DNA of 52,080 bases from Sphingopyxis sp. (GCF_019459305.1 NZ_JAIBES010000138.1:1-52080), one strand, 5' to 3'; positions 8,221-17,587 are shown, counted from the stretch's first letter. Notes: generated by a model from the letters alone, not told the origin. A program made the numbers and translations.

Positions 8221-9068
8221 GCTTTCGGCTTCAGCGCCGCGGCGAGCGAGGCTTTGCCGCTGCCGCGCCGGGCCGGCTGTGGCTGGTCCGGATGGGGCGC
8301 CCAGCCGCTGAAATGGACGAGGCGAAAGCTTTCGGCGACGCGGCCGTCGGCGTCGGCCTGTGCGGCAAAGGCAGCAGTGATGCTGGCAATTTCCGTACGG
8401 GTCAGCGGTGGCGGCGCCGGGTCGAGCCGACTCGCCATGCCGCCTGCCCTGAGATCGCGGACCAATGCCAACCAGTCGCCATAGCGAACGGCCAACGCCT
8501 CGACATCGACGACGGGCAGGGTAAAGCCGACGCGCTGGAGCAGATTGCCGATCGCCGAAAGGTCGATCTGCGGGTGCATTCGGGCGATGGGGCGTACGCC
8601 GTCGGCCATGACCGCGCGGCGCAATCGCGGCAGGCTGCCGTCCCCCACAAAAGCGCCGAGGAGAAGTCCGTCCGGAGCGAGCAAGGCACGCAGTCGGACA
8701 AGCGCACCGGGAACATCATTGAGGCTGTCGAGCCCGCCCGGCCAGACGACAAGGTCGAAGCTGGCGAAAGGCAGGTCGATGCTGTCCGCTTCGCAAACCA
8801 TTGCGCCGGTAAGGGCTGCCAGACGCGGTCCGGCTTCGACAATCGTCAGCTCATGGGCGATGCCGCGCAAATGCGCCGTCAGCGCCGGATCATGCGCGCC
8901 GATCAACAGGATACGCGAAAACGCGCGCGTCACCATCGCTAGCCGGTCAACGATCGCCTCGGCGATGACCGGCGCCAGAAAATTGGCCGAAGCTGGTACG
9001 TTCGCCATCCGGTCGCGCTGGGCAAGATGGCGCGCGGACGAAAAGAGCGGGCGGGGCAAATGCGACAT
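8217..9068 (-). CDS. SAM-dependent methyltransferase (BioC/NDUFAF5-like)
   Basis: From the ATG at 9068 the 283-residue product begins MSHLPRPLFSSARHLAQRDR. It carries a class I methyltransferase core: motif I region ILLIGAHDPALTAHL, an acidic residue in TIVEAGPRL, and the post-motif segment DLVVWPGGLDSLNDVPGAL, then LAPDGLLLGAFVGDGSL. This layout, including the LNDVPGAL segment, matches the NDUFAF5/BioC-like group found next to comF in many alphaproteobacteria. The substrate is unknown. It is divergent from comF with about 40 bp between the starts, and convergent with mutT. Confidence 0.8.
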   Translation of the reverse strand: MSHLPRPLFSSARHLAQRDRMANVPASANFLAPVIAEAIVDRLAMVTRAFSRILLIGAHDPALTAHLRGIAHELTIVEAGPRLAALTGAMVCEADSIDLPFASFDLVVWPGGLDSLNDVPGALVRLRALLAPDGLLLGAFVGDGSLPRLRRAVMADGVRPIARMHPQIDLSAIGNLLQRVGFTLPVVDVEALAVRYGDWLALVRDLRAGGMASRLDPAPPPLTRTEIASITAAFAAQADADGRVAESFRLVHFSGWAPHPDQPQPARRGSGKASLAAALKPKA

Positions 9069-9110
9069 GCGCCGCTTGTGCCGCCGCAGAGGATGCGGCA
9101 CAAGTCGTCG

Positions 9111-9970
9111 ATGGCGGCAATAACCGGTGATGCCGAAGAAAATGCGGCGGCGACGGCGCGATGGTCGTACCACTTGCGCGCCTTAGTGCGGACCATCGCC
9201 GGCGATGCGCTACCCCCACGCTGCCCCGGATGCGGCGTCATTGTCGGCGAGGACCGGCAGTTTTGCCTGTCCTGCTGGACATCGCTCGATTTTCTCGATG
9301 GCCCGGCCTGCTCGCATTGCTCGGTCCCATTGCCCAGGGCGCTGCCCGTGGGGCCAATCGCTTGCGGCGCCTGGCTGGCGGCAGCACCACCCTTTGAGGG
9401 CGCGCCTGCCGCCCTCGCCTGTAGCCCTGTCGCGCACTGTGGTGTTGCGGCCGAAATATGGCGGCGAACCGGTCACGCGCGGTTGATGGCGCAATTGATG
9501 ACACGCCCGTTGATGGCGTTCGGCGATCCGCAGGAGATGCTGCTGGTGCCGATCCCGTTGCATCGCTGGCGCCTCTGGTCGCGCGGTTTCAATCGGGCAG
9601 CGCTGATTGCCCATGCGCCGACGCGGGTAACCGGCACGCCGCACGATCACCACCTGTTGCGGCGCGTCAAATCGACCGCATCGCTCCGCGACAAGAATCG
9701 CCGCGAACGGGAAAAAGAGGTTTCCGGCGCCTTTGCGCTGGCGCGCGATTCCGGGGTGCGCGCGTCGGGTCGTCATGTGTTGCTGATCGACGACGTTCAC
9801 GCCAGCGGCGCGACTTTGCGCGCGGCGGCCCGGGCGTTGCAGCGCAGCGGAGCGAACGGGTGTCGGCTCTCACATGGGCGCGCGCGGTTCCCGACGCGCT
9901 GATGACAAGCAACATATTTGACTTTGCATCGTTGGATTCCGATATGTCCGACCACATCATGACAGGATAG
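9111..9970 (+). pseudogene. comF: ComF family phosphoribosyltransferase, frame disrupted at three points
   Basis: ComF-like proteins carry an N-terminal zinc ribbon and a C-terminal phosphoribosyltransferase domain; roles in DNA uptake or nucleotide salvage are debated. Seen here: the ribbon (CPGC ... CLSCW ... CSHC), LVPIPLHRWRLWSRGFNRAAL, and the PRPP loop VLLIDDVHASGATLRAA. The frame is broken near 9433 (conserved RTVVLRPKYGG continues in the +1 frame), restored near 9470 (RTGHARLMAQL), and broken again near 9858, after which VSALTWARAVPDALMTSNIF continues in another frame to a TAG at 9970. The first two shifts compensate, equivalent to loss of 2 bp then 1 bp. Either a decaying gene or base-calling errors. 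Confidence 0.75.
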
Positions 9971-9974
9971 CCGC

Positions 9975-10235
9975 ATGGCGAAGATCGAAGTATTTACAAA
10001 ATTCCTCTGCCCCTATTGCTCGCGCGCGAAAGCGCTGCTCGATCGCAAAGGCGCCGAATATCAGGAAATCGACGTGACGATGGATCGCGCCGGGTTTGAT
10101 GCGATGGTCGAGCGTGCGGGGGGAGCACGCACGGTTCCGCAAATCTTTATCGACGGCAAACATATCGGCGGCAGCGACGACATGGCGGCGCTCGACGCGC
10201 GCGGCGGGCTCGACCCGCTGTTGGGGATTGCCTGA
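9975..10235 (+). CDS. grxC: glutaredoxin 3
   Basis: Small dithiol glutaredoxin reducing disulfides and protein-glutathione adducts with glutathione. The 86-residue protein has the CPYC active site (FLCPYCSRAK, residues ~10-19), the cis-Pro in RTVPQIFIDGKHIGG and the GSDDMAALDARGGLDPLL C-terminus, all typical of GrxC. It begins 4 bp after the comF remnant and is followed 2 bp later by the DUF1178 gene, an arrangement common in alphaproteobacteria. Confidence 0.95.
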   Translation: MAKIEVFTKFLCPYCSRAKALLDRKGAEYQEIDVTMDRAGFDAMVERAGGARTVPQIFIDGKHIGGSDDMAALDARGGLDPLLGIA

Positions 10236-10237
10236 CC

Positions 10238-10711
10238 TTGATCGTTTTCGATCTTTGCTGCGCTGCCGGAGATCACCGTTTCGAAGCGTGGTTCGCGAGC
10301 AGCGACGCCTTTGCCGACCAGCAGGCGCGCGGGCTGATCGGCTGTCCGGTGTGTGGCGACAGCGATGTGAAGAAAGCTGTGATGGCTCCACGGGTGGGGG
10401 CCAAGTCGAACCAGTTGACAGTCAAAGCGCCGACCAATCCGAACAATGCCGCGACAGCGGGCGAAATTTCGCCCGAACTGGTACGCAAAGTCATAGCCGA
10501 AATTGCAGCGAAACAGGCCGAGATGCTACCCCGATCGCGCTGGGTCGGGCGCGATTTTGCGGACGCGGCGCGCGCGATGCACGAAGGCCGCACAGCAGAG
10601 GATCTGATCCACGGCCAGGCCTCGCCGCAGGAGGCGCAGGCGCTGCGCGACGACGGCATTGCGGCGATGCCGCTGCTCGTGCCGATCGTCCCGCCCGACG
10701 CGGTAAATTGA
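10238..10711 (+). CDS. DUF1178 family protein
   Basis: A 157-residue protein starting at a TTG codon 2 bp after grxC (MIVFDLCCAAGDHRFEAWFA). It shows the family signature: a rubredoxin-like N-terminus with RFEAWFASSDAFADQQARGL, the CPVCGDSDVKKAVMAP knuckle, and the C-terminal region GRDFADAARAMHEGRTAEDL. Function is not established; the cysteine pair and coupling with glutaredoxin hint at metal binding or redox, which is inference. Confidence 0.88.
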   Translation: MIVFDLCCAAGDHRFEAWFASSDAFADQQARGLIGCPVCGDSDVKKAVMAPRVGAKSNQLTVKAPTNPNNAATAGEISPELVRKVIAEIAAKQAEMLPRSRWVGRDFADAARAMHEGRTAEDLIHGQASPQEAQALRDDGIAAMPLLVPIVPPDAVN

Positions 10712-10721
10712 CCCGGCCCAA

Positions 10722-10749
10722 TTGACGCTGCGCGTGCGGCGCCGCTACA
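10722..10749 (+). promoter_or_regulatory. sigma-70-type promoter for tRNA-Arg
   Basis: TTGACG at 10722-10727 and GCTACA at 10744-10749, spaced 16 bp, ending 11 bp before the tRNA. This fits the alphaproteobacterial housekeeping promoter pattern. Confidence 0.5.
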
Positions 10750-10760
10750 CGAGCCGCGGC

Positions 10761-10837
10761 GCACCCGTAGCTCAGCAGGATAGAGCATCAGATTCCTAAT
10801 CTGGGGGCCACAGGTTCGAATCCTGTCGGGTGCACCA
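10761..10837 (+). tRNA. tRNA-Arg(CCT)
   Basis: A complete 77-nt cloverleaf: acceptor arm GCACCCG pairing with CGGGTGC, anticodon stem TCAGA/TCTGG around the loop TTCCTAA (anticodon CCT, reading AGG), T-arm with GGTTCGAATCC, and an encoded CCA end. Confidence 0.96.
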
Positions 10838-10927
10838 CCTCCAGTCCTCGACGATCGCCACCTTCGCGACCGTTCCCGCGCCCCTGGTACTCCGCGCGCG
10901 AACGGCCGCTCTTGGGGGCTAAGCGCG

Positions 10928-11926
10928 TCAGGGTTGCTGGCCGGGGAACAGCAGCAACCAGTCGGCCTCGGCCTGGACCCGGGCAAAATAGCTCCAGCTG
11001 TCGACGTTGATCGACCGCTGGAGCCAAGGTTTCGCCTTTTCGGCCTCGCCCATCAGGATGTAATAATTGGCGAGGCTGTAGGCGGTCGATGCGGCGACGC
11101 CGTCGGCGGTGGCGAAAGCGCGGCCGGTGTCTTCGGCGCTGAAGAAGGATTTGGGCGACCGATGGCCCTTGAACAGCTGGAGTCCGTCGAAATAGGTGTC
11201 CGGGCTGCCGTCGGGTTGCACCTCGAACAGGGTCAGGTCGTAATCGTCGAGCACCTTCTGCGCCGCGCGCAGATTGCCGCCGCGCGCGAGCGACAGATAT
11301 TCCCAATAGCTGTTCGCGGTGCGCGCTTCGACATCATGGTTGAACGCGGCCGATTCGCTCGATTTGGCGAACCATTTGGCGGCGTTATCGAAATCATGCT
11401 TGGCGAAATAGGCCTGGCCGAGGTGATAATAGAGATAATATTGCACGACGTCGGGGGTGCCGGGGAAATAGTCGGGGCCTGGCTTTTCGCGTTCGAGCGG
11501 CTGACCTTCGTAAATCTTCGCGGCCTTCAGACCGACCTCGACCGACTTGTCGAACTGGCGCAGCGAGAAATGGCGGTGCGCGAGGTGGCGCATCAGCTTG
11601 CCCGAATTGGGAAAGCGTTTGAGCGCGGTTTCATAGACCGCGGCCGATTCTCTGACATAGCCCTGATAGAACAGGATGCGCCCGTACCAGGTCGCAGTGT
11701 CGACGTTCATGTTGCTTTCGAACGCCGCCTTGGCGTCTTTCGCGGCGCGTTCGAGCGTGGCGACCGCGGCGACGCCGACGTTGCGGTCGGGGTTGGTCAC
11801 CATCGGCTGGCCGAGCAGCGAGGTGCCCTGGAAGCTGCCTTCCTGCGCGGCTGCGAGCGACGGGGTCGCGAGCATCAGCAGACTTGCCGACGCCAATAGT
11901 TTCAGGGTGCGGGGGATCATATTCAC
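10928..11926 (-). CDS. periplasmic TPR protein A of the two-winged cluster
   Basis: A 332-residue exported protein: signal peptide MNMIPRTLKLLASASLLMLA ending SLAAAQ, then tetratricopeptide-like helical repeats (WYGRILFYQGYVRESAAVYE, ALKRFPNSGKLMRHLAHRHF, YYLYYHLGQAYFAKHDFDNA). It is clearly related to the protein at 19526-20473: both have TSL(L/I)G-P near the mature N-terminus, W-GR-L-Y-G, LK-FPNS-KL-R, a RQFD repeat, a YY segment and a YW-Y segment in the same order. It is the last gene of the minus-strand wing, 31 bp after the aldehyde dehydrogenase. Function unknown; a periplasmic scaffold or binding role alongside the hydrolases is inference. Confidence 0.85.
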   Translation of the reverse strand: MNMIPRTLKLLASASLLMLATPSLAAAQEGSFQGTSLLGQPMVTNPDRNVGVAAVATLERAAKDAKAAFESNMNVDTATWYGRILFYQGYVRESAAVYETALKRFPNSGKLMRHLAHRHFSLRQFDKSVEVGLKAAKIYEGQPLEREKPGPDYFPGTPDVVQYYLYYHLGQAYFAKHDFDNAAKWFAKSSESAAFNHDVEARTANSYWEYLSLARGGNLRAAQKVLDDYDLTLFEVQPDGSPDTYFDGLQLFKGHRSPKSFFSAEDTGRAFATADGVAASTAYSLANYYILMGEAEKAKPWLQRSINVDSWSYFARVQAEADWLLLFPGQQP

Positions 11927-11957
11927 TCTCCTTGGATCTTGTTTCTTGTGCGTAGTT

Positions 11958-13532
11958 TCACGGATCGATGTCGAGGTCGAACTTCACGCCCTGCGCCAGC
12001 GGCAGCGACGCCGAGTAATTCACCGTCGCGGTGGCGCGGCGCATGTAATTTTTCCAGCTATCGGACCCCGACACACGCCCGCCGCCGGTGACTTTTTCGC
12101 CGCCGAAGGCGCCGCCGATTTCGGCGCCGCTGGTGCCGATGTTGACGTTGACGATGCCGCAGTCGCTGCCCTGCGCCGACTGGAAGCGCTCGGCCTCGCG
12201 GACGTCGTTGGTGAAGATGCTCGACGACAGGCCTTGCGACACGCCGTTCTGCAGCGCGATCGCTTCGTCGAGGGTGTCATAGCCCATCACATAGAGGATC
12301 GGCGCGAAGGTTTCTTCGCACACGATCGCGCTTTGCTGCGGCATTTCGACGATTGCCGGGCGGACATAATAGCCGTCGGCGGCGCCCGCGAGGTCGAGGC
12401 GCTCGCCGCCATGGACGATGCCGCCCTCGCGCCGTGCCTGTTCGAGCGCGCCCTGCATGCCGTCAAAGGCGATCTGGTCGATCAGCGGCCCGACATGCGT
12501 GGCATCGTCGAGCGGCGATCCGATACGCAGGGTGGCGAAAGTTGCGATCAGGCGCTGGACAAAGGCGTCGCGGATGCTGTGGTGAACGATCAGGCGGCGC
12601 AGCGTGGTGCAACGCTGGCCGCAGGTGCCCGTCGCTGCGAACACCGCGCCGCGCAGCGCGAGGTCAGGGTCGGCGCTGGGCGCGATGATCGCGGCGTTGT
12701 TGCCGCCGAGTTCGAGGACCGATCGGCCGAACCGCCCGGCGACGCGCACCGCGACATCCTGTCCCATCCGCACGCTGCCCGTCGCGCTGACGATCGCGAC
12801 GCCGGGGTGATCTGCGATCGCGGTGCCGCAGCGCGCGTCGCCAATCGCGACTTGCACCAGATGATTGGGCGCCAGATCATAATCGTCCGCGGCTTTCGCC
12901 AGCAGCCCGGCAAAGGCGAGCGCGGTGAGCGGAGTTTTCTCCGACGGCTTCCAGATCGCGCTGTCGCCGCAGACCAGTGCCACCGTCGTCCCCCACGCCC
13001 ACACCGCGGCGGGGAAATTGAACGCCGAGATCAGGCCGAGCACCCCCATCGGGTGCCAATATTCGGTCAGACGATGCTCGGGGCGTTCGGACGCGATGGT
13101 CAGTCCGAACAGCTGGCGCGACAGGCCGACGGCATATTCACAGATGTCGATGACTTCCTGCACCTCGCCGCGCGCTTCGGTCAGGATCTTGCCATTCTCG
13201 ATCGACAGCAGCAGCGACAGCGCCTCCTTATGCTCGCGCACCTGTGCGCCATAGCGGCGGACCAGTTCGCCGCGATGCGGGGCCGGAACGAGCTTCCAGG
13301 CGGCAAAGGCGGTGCGCGCGTTCGCAACCATGGCATCGACGTCGCCGGGGGTATCCATGCGCAGCGCGGCGAGCGGCGACCCGTCGATCGGTGAAAAGAC
13401 CGTCAGGTCGGATCCGAGGCGATCGTCGAAAGACAGGCCGAGCTGATCAAAGGTCGATGCCGCTTGCGCCGCGAGCGGGGAGACGGGGAGCGCGGTTGAC
13501 GGGATTTTCGCAATATTTTCGGGAGCGTTCAT
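11958..13532 (-). CDS. aldehyde dehydrogenase, ALDH7 (aminoadipate-semialdehyde) type
   Basis: NAD(P)-dependent oxidation of an aldehyde to an acid; the ALDH7/AmaB group acts on 2-aminoadipate semialdehyde. The 524-residue protein has the catalytic Glu in VLELGGNNAAI and the nucleophilic Cys in GTCGQRCTTLRRL, the NAD-binding SATGSVRMGQ, and the EETFAPILYVM block. LGGNNA and GQRCTT spellings are characteristic of ALDH7. An N-terminal tail of ~35 residues precedes the domain. It lies between the amidohydrolase (47 bp upstream) and TPR protein A, so it presumably oxidises an aldehyde released by the cluster's degradation route. It has no signal peptide and should be cytoplasmic. Confidence 0.88.
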   Translation of the reverse strand: MNAPENIAKIPSTALPVSPLAAQAASTFDQLGLSFDDRLGSDLTVFSPIDGSPLAALRMDTPGDVDAMVANARTAFAAWKLVPAPHRGELVRRYGAQVREHKEALSLLLSIENGKILTEARGEVQEVIDICEYAVGLSRQLFGLTIASERPEHRLTEYWHPMGVLGLISAFNFPAAVWAWGTTVALVCGDSAIWKPSEKTPLTALAFAGLLAKAADDYDLAPNHLVQVAIGDARCGTAIADHPGVAIVSATGSVRMGQDVAVRVAGRFGRSVLELGGNNAAIIAPSADPDLALRGAVFAATGTCGQRCTTLRRLIVHHSIRDAFVQRLIATFATLRIGSPLDDATHVGPLIDQIAFDGMQGALEQARREGGIVHGGERLDLAGAADGYYVRPAIVEMPQQSAIVCEETFAPILYVMGYDTLDEAIALQNGVSQGLSSSIFTNDVREAERFQSAQGSDCGIVNVNIGTSGAEIGGAFGGEKVTGGGRVSGSDSWKNYMRRATATVNYSASLPLAQGVKFDLDIDP

Positions 13533-13579
13533 ATGTCTCTTCTGCCAGTTCTTCGGTTGTTTGTTGCGTTTATTGTGGG

Positions 13580-14929
13580 TCAGTCGGCAGGCCGGGCGAT
13601 GATCCGACCGTCCTTGATGACGACGGCGACTTTCTCCAGCACGGTGACGTCGCGATACGGATCGCCCGCGACTGCGATCATGTCGGCATATTTGCCGGGC
13701 GCGATCGTACCGAGATGGTCCGACTGGCCGAGCAACGCCGCGGCATCGACAGTGGCCGAACGCAGCGCCGCCATCGGGGTCATCGGCCCCTGTTCGACCA
13801 TCTTGCGAAACTGCCGCGCATTTTCGCCATGCGGCGACACCCCGGCGTCGGTGCCAAAGGCGATATTCACCTTATGGCGCACCGCAAGGCGGATATTGTC
13901 GCCCGATACCTTGCGCGCTTCGGCAATTTTTGCCTGCACCGCGGGGGTAAGGCGCGCGGTGTCGGCACTGTCGTGCGATTCCAGCAGGCCGAGCGTCGGC
14001 ACCAGCCAGGTGCCGCGCGCCGCCATCGTCTTTGCGGTGTCGGCGTCGAGGTACGTGCCATGCTCGATTGAATCGACCCCGGCGCGGACCGATGCGGTGA
14101 CGCCCTGTCCGCCGTGCGCGTGCGCCGCCACCTTCAGCCCCAGGCTGTGCGCGGTGGTGACGATTGCGTTCAGTTCTTCGTCGCTCAGATGCTGGCCCAG
14201 CCCGCGCGCCTGCTGCGACATGATGCCGCCGGTCGTGGTGATCTTGATCAGGTCGGCGCCAAATTTCGCGGCCTCGCGCACGCGCAGCGCGCATTCGACG
14301 GCGCCGGTGCATGCGCCGGTATAGTCATAGGGAAACAGCGCCTCGGTCGTTTTGCGGTTGAGCCCCGACATGTCGCCATGGCCGCCGACGATCGAGAGCG
14401 AGGTGCCAGACAGGAAGATGCGCGGGCCGGGGACCGTCCCGTCGGTGATCGCATCGCGCAACGCGTGGATGGCGTAGCCGTCCGACCCGACATCGCGAAC
14501 CGTCGTGAAACCCGCTTCCAACGTCTTTTTCGCATTGGAAAAGGATGCCAGCGCGACGTCTTCGGGCGTGTCGATCGCCGCCGACCAGTTGCGCGTCGCG
14601 GGTGAAAAGCTGAAGTGGACGTGGGTGTCGATCAGGCCGGGCAGCAATGTCCGGTCTTTAAGGTCGATCACCGGCGCATCGCCAACATCGACGTAGCCCG
14701 GCAGAAGCTGAACAATTTTGTCCTTGCGAACGACGATCGTCGTCGGGCCGAGCGCGCGCTCACCGGGAACCGCGATCACGGCGCCGGCATGAATAACAAG
14801 ATCTTGCTCGGCAACTGCTGGCTGCACTGCGGCGGCAGCAGACGTCAGCAGGGCGAACACCGATGCCGACAATGCGCCAAGGCGGCGGGTCGGCCGGTCG
14901 CGTGCGGGCGGGTTGGCGATGTCGACCAC
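13580..14929 (-). CDS. exported metal-dependent amidohydrolase (imidazolonepropionase/prolidase-like)
   Basis: A 449-residue amidohydrolase-superfamily enzyme with a binuclear metal site. Visible ligands: IDTHVHF (HxH), the lysine to be carboxylated in GADLIKITTTGG, His in AAHAHGGQG, His in SIEHGTYLD, and Asp in IAFGTDAGVSPHG. Relatives include secreted Xaa-Pro and other dipeptidases of sphingomonads and Caulobacter. The N-terminus carries an Ala-rich signal sequence after a basic stretch (RRLGALSASVFALLTSAAAA). Start is a GTG at 14929 with GGGGAG eight bases upstream. First gene of the minus-strand wing, divergent from the TonB receptor. Substrate unknown; N-acyl or peptide bond hydrolysis is inference. 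Confidence 0.85.
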   Translation of the reverse strand: MVDIANPPARDRPTRRLGALSASVFALLTSAAAAVQPAVAEQDLVIHAGAVIAVPGERALGPTTIVVRKDKIVQLLPGYVDVGDAPVIDLKDRTLLPGLIDTHVHFSFSPATRNWSAAIDTPEDVALASFSNAKKTLEAGFTTVRDVGSDGYAIHALRDAITDGTVPGPRIFLSGTSLSIVGGHGDMSGLNRKTTEALFPYDYTGACTGAVECALRVREAAKFGADLIKITTTGGIMSQQARGLGQHLSDEELNAIVTTAHSLGLKVAAHAHGGQGVTASVRAGVDSIEHGTYLDADTAKTMAARGTWLVPTLGLLESHDSADTARLTPAVQAKIAEARKVSGDNIRLAVRHKVNIAFGTDAGVSPHGENARQFRKMVEQGPMTPMAALRSATVDAAALLGQSDHLGTIAPGKYADMIAVAGDPYRDVTVLEKVAVVIKDGRIIARPAD

Positions 14930-15014
14930 GTAAAGGACTCCCCGGCGATCGGGCCAGTGCGATCAGCGGCAGCCCTTGAGCACCACATAGGAATATTTTG
15001 CTAGCTAGGCAATA

Positions 15015-15027
15015 AAATTTATGATAG
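15015..15027 (-). promoter_or_regulatory. cluster motif, site 1 (CTATCATAAATTT)
   Basis: In the AT-rich gap between the divergent amidohydrolase and TonB receptor genes, the minus strand reads CTATCATAAATTT. Near-identical 13-mers occur before the XRE-cupin gene (17625) and before the M19-like gene (18431). Proposed binding site for the cluster regulator; inference from shared sequence and position. Confidence 0.45.
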
Positions 15028-15105
15028 GAAAAAATTCAAGAATAAAACGAGGTCCGGAAATTTGCGGTTTTCAGGGTCAATAATGGGTTACCAAGGAGGG
15101 AAATA

Positions 15106-17547
15106 ATGTCGAAGTTCGTTTCACGTCTGCTGTTGTCGTCGGCGCTCGCATTCGCGATCACGCCGGTTGCCCAGGCGCAGACGCCACCGCCCGAAGCTGA
15201 CGGTGCCGACACCGATGAGGGCGGCAGCGATATCGTCGTCATCGGGACGCGCCGCAAGGATCGCTCGATCACCGACAGCTCGGTCGCCATCGACGTCATC
15301 TCGCCGGAGCAGATCAGCACGACCGGCTATGCCGACGTGAACGATGCGCTGCGCACCTTGGTGCCTGCGTTCAACGCGCAGCGCCTGCAGGGAAATGACG
15401 GATCCTCGTTCGTGCGCCCGGTCACGCTGCGCGGTTCGCCGGCCGATCATGTCTTATTGCTAATGAACGGAAAGCGCCGCCACCGCGCCTCGATCGTCCA
15501 GATCGGCACCGGCCACGCGTCGACCTCGGGCTCGCAGGGCCAGGATTTTAATGTCATCCCGCCGATCGCGCTGTCGAGCGTCGAAGTGCTGCGCGACGGC
15601 GCGTCGGCGCAATATGGTTCGGACGCCATCGCCGGTGTCATCAATCTGGAGCTGAAAAAGGCGCGCAGCGGCGGGTCGATCATCGGGCAGGTCGGTGAAT
15701 ATTACGGCACGGGTGGGCGTACCTATGACATTCAGGGGCATATTGCGGTTCCGGTTGGCGACAATGCTTATTTCAACCTGGCGGCGCAGTACACTGACCA
15801 GGCAAAGGCCTATGCGCGCAAAGCCAGCCATGCGGGCGCGGCGGCGCTGCGGGCGGCAGGCGTGCCGGGGGTTCCCGAGCATCCCGAAGGCAATCTTGAT
15901 CCGCGCTACATGGCGTTCAAATCGGTTTGGAACGCCGGCATTGAAATCAGCGACGAGCTGGAAGCCTATACGTTCGGCAACTATATGACCGGCAAAAGCT
16001 CGGTGACTTTCGGTCTGCGCCAGCCTTTCGCCGCGGGCGGGCTGAACGGTCATAGCACCTATGCCAATTCGGCTTTCGACCTCAGTCCGGCGCACCCGCA
16101 GCAGTTCAACCTGGCCAGCATCTATCCGGGTGGCTTCACGCCGGAATTTGGCGGCCATCTCGAAGACTTCAGCGCCCTTGTCGGGCTGCGCGATCAGAAT
16201 GGTCCGCTGACCTGGGATCTGTCGGCGCGCTATGGCACCAACACCGTCGATTATACCATCAGCGGTACGATCAACGCGTCGATGGGGGTGAATTCGCCGA
16301 CGTCGTTCAAGCCTGGTTCTTTGACCCAGCGCGAAATCCAGTTCGACGGGGAAATCGCCTATGAGCTTAACGACGACATCCTGATCTTTGCGGGTGCCAG
16401 CCACCGCAAGGAAACCTATGTCATTGGCGAGGGTGATGTCGCAAGTTACCTGACCGGTCCGTTGCAGGATTTGCCCGCCGGATCGAACGGCTTCCAGGGC
16501 TTCTCGCCTGAATTTGCAGGCAGTTTCGACTCCAATAGCTATGCGGTGTTCGCCGAAGTCGATGCCGATATTACGCCGTGGTGGAACCTGTCCGTCGCCG
16601 GTCGCTACGAAGATTATGACCAGTTCGGGACGAACTTCAGCTACAAGGCGGCGACGCGCTTTGAACTGAGCGATGCTTTTGCGCTTCGCGGGTCGGTCAG
16701 CACCGGTTTCCGCGCTCCGGCGGCGGGACAGGTGTTCGGTACCAGTCTGACCTCGCAACTCGACGGCATGGGCGGTTTCATTCTCGATGCCGTGCTTGTC
16801 CCGGGGTCGCCCGCGGCGCAGGTGTTCGGTTCGGAGACGCTGGAACCGGAAACCTCGTTCAACATGTCGGCGGGTGTCGTTTTTACCGGTCTGGACGGCT
16901 TCCTGACGACGCTGGATTTCTATCAGATCGACGTCGATGATCGCCTGTTGTTGACGCCGTCGCGCAACACCACTGCAGCCGAGCGCGCCGCGCTGGCGGC
17001 GATCGGCTTCCCCAATGGGGCCGATATCGAACAGGTACGCTACTTCCAGAACGAGATGAACACCCGCGTGCGCGGCTTTGATCTGGTCAGCACCTATCGC
17101 CATGGCTGGTCAGACAATGCGTCGACCGACTTCAGTCTGGCGGTGAATTATAACGAGCAGCACCTGCGTGGTACGCCGCCGACGGGGTTTGGTCCGTCGA
17201 TCGTCACCGAGTTCGAGCGCGGTACGCCGCGCTGGCGCGGTAACTTTTCTGCCACAACCAAGGTCGGGGATTTCGGATTCATGGCCCGCGCGATCCATTA
17301 CGGGGCGTGGCGCCGCCGCGACGGCGCCGCCTTCCTGCCGCGCAAGGCGGTGACGCTGTTCGATGCCGAGGTGACCTATTCGGGAATTCAGGACGTCGAC
17401 CTCAGCATCGGCGCGCGCAACATCTTCAATATCTTTCCGCCCGATCGTGGGCCGGGTATCGCGCGCGTCGGTCTGATCTATGACAACCACAGCGTGTTCG
17501 GGGTCGCCGGTGGTTTCTATTATCTGAACGCCAAATATAGGTTCTGA
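15106..17547 (+). CDS. TonB-dependent receptor
   Basis: Outer-membrane active transporter driven by TonB-ExbBD. The 813-residue protein has a signal peptide ending VAQAQ, a TonB-box-like DIVVIGTRR shortly after, a plug domain (residues ~55-190; RPVTLRGSPADHVLLLMNGKRRH, VEVLRDGASAQYGSDAIAGV) and a beta-barrel ending in aromatic YLNAKYRF. An AAGGAGGG ribosome site makes the ATG at 15106 certain. The plug residues GKRRHRA are typical of a large uncharacterised sphingomonad receptor group. Linked with two hydrolases, it likely imports or captures their substrate or product. Ligand unknown. Confidence 0.92.
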   Translation: MSKFVSRLLLSSALAFAITPVAQAQTPPPEADGADTDEGGSDIVVIGTRRKDRSITDSSVAIDVISPEQISTTGYADVNDALRTLVPAFNAQRLQGNDGSSFVRPVTLRGSPADHVLLLMNGKRRHRASIVQIGTGHASTSGSQGQDFNVIPPIALSSVEVLRDGASAQYGSDAIAGVINLELKKARSGGSIIGQVGEYYGTGGRTYDIQGHIAVPVGDNAYFNLAAQYTDQAKAYARKASHAGAAALRAAGVPGVPEHPEGNLDPRYMAFKSVWNAGIEISDELEAYTFGNYMTGKSSVTFGLRQPFAAGGLNGHSTYANSAFDLSPAHPQQFNLASIYPGGFTPEFGGHLEDFSALVGLRDQNGPLTWDLSARYGTNTVDYTISGTINASMGVNSPTSFKPGSLTQREIQFDGEIAYELNDDILIFAGASHRKETYVIGEGDVASYLTGPLQDLPAGSNGFQGFSPEFAGSFDSNSYAVFAEVDADITPWWNLSVAGRYEDYDQFGTNFSYKAATRFELSDAFALRGSVSTGFRAPAAGQVFGTSLTSQLDGMGGFILDAVLVPGSPAAQVFGSETLEPETSFNMSAGVVFTGLDGFLTTLDFYQIDVDDRLLLTPSRNTTAAERAALAAIGFPNGADIEQVRYFQNEMNTRVRGFDLVSTYRHGWSDNASTDFSLAVNYNEQHLRGTPPTGFGPSIVTEFERGTPRWRGNFSATTKVGDFGFMARAIHYGAWRRRDGAAFLPRKAVTLFDAEVTYSGIQDVDLSIGARNIFNIFPPDRGPGIARVGLIYDNHSVFGVAGGFYYLNAKYRF

Positions 17548-17587
17548 TCCGCGCACTCCGCGAGACAGCTTGTTTCCGGTGGGCATA

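Noticed and set aside
10788-11306. Minus-strand frame ending VVHPTGFEPVAPRLGI across tRNA-Arg
   Set aside because: The tail is the translated complement of the tRNA (typical false hypothetical protein), and the rest shadows TPR protein A.
15460-17103. A 547-codon minus-strand frame opposite the TonB receptor
   Set aside because: Shadow of an unmistakable receptor with signal peptide, plug and barrel.
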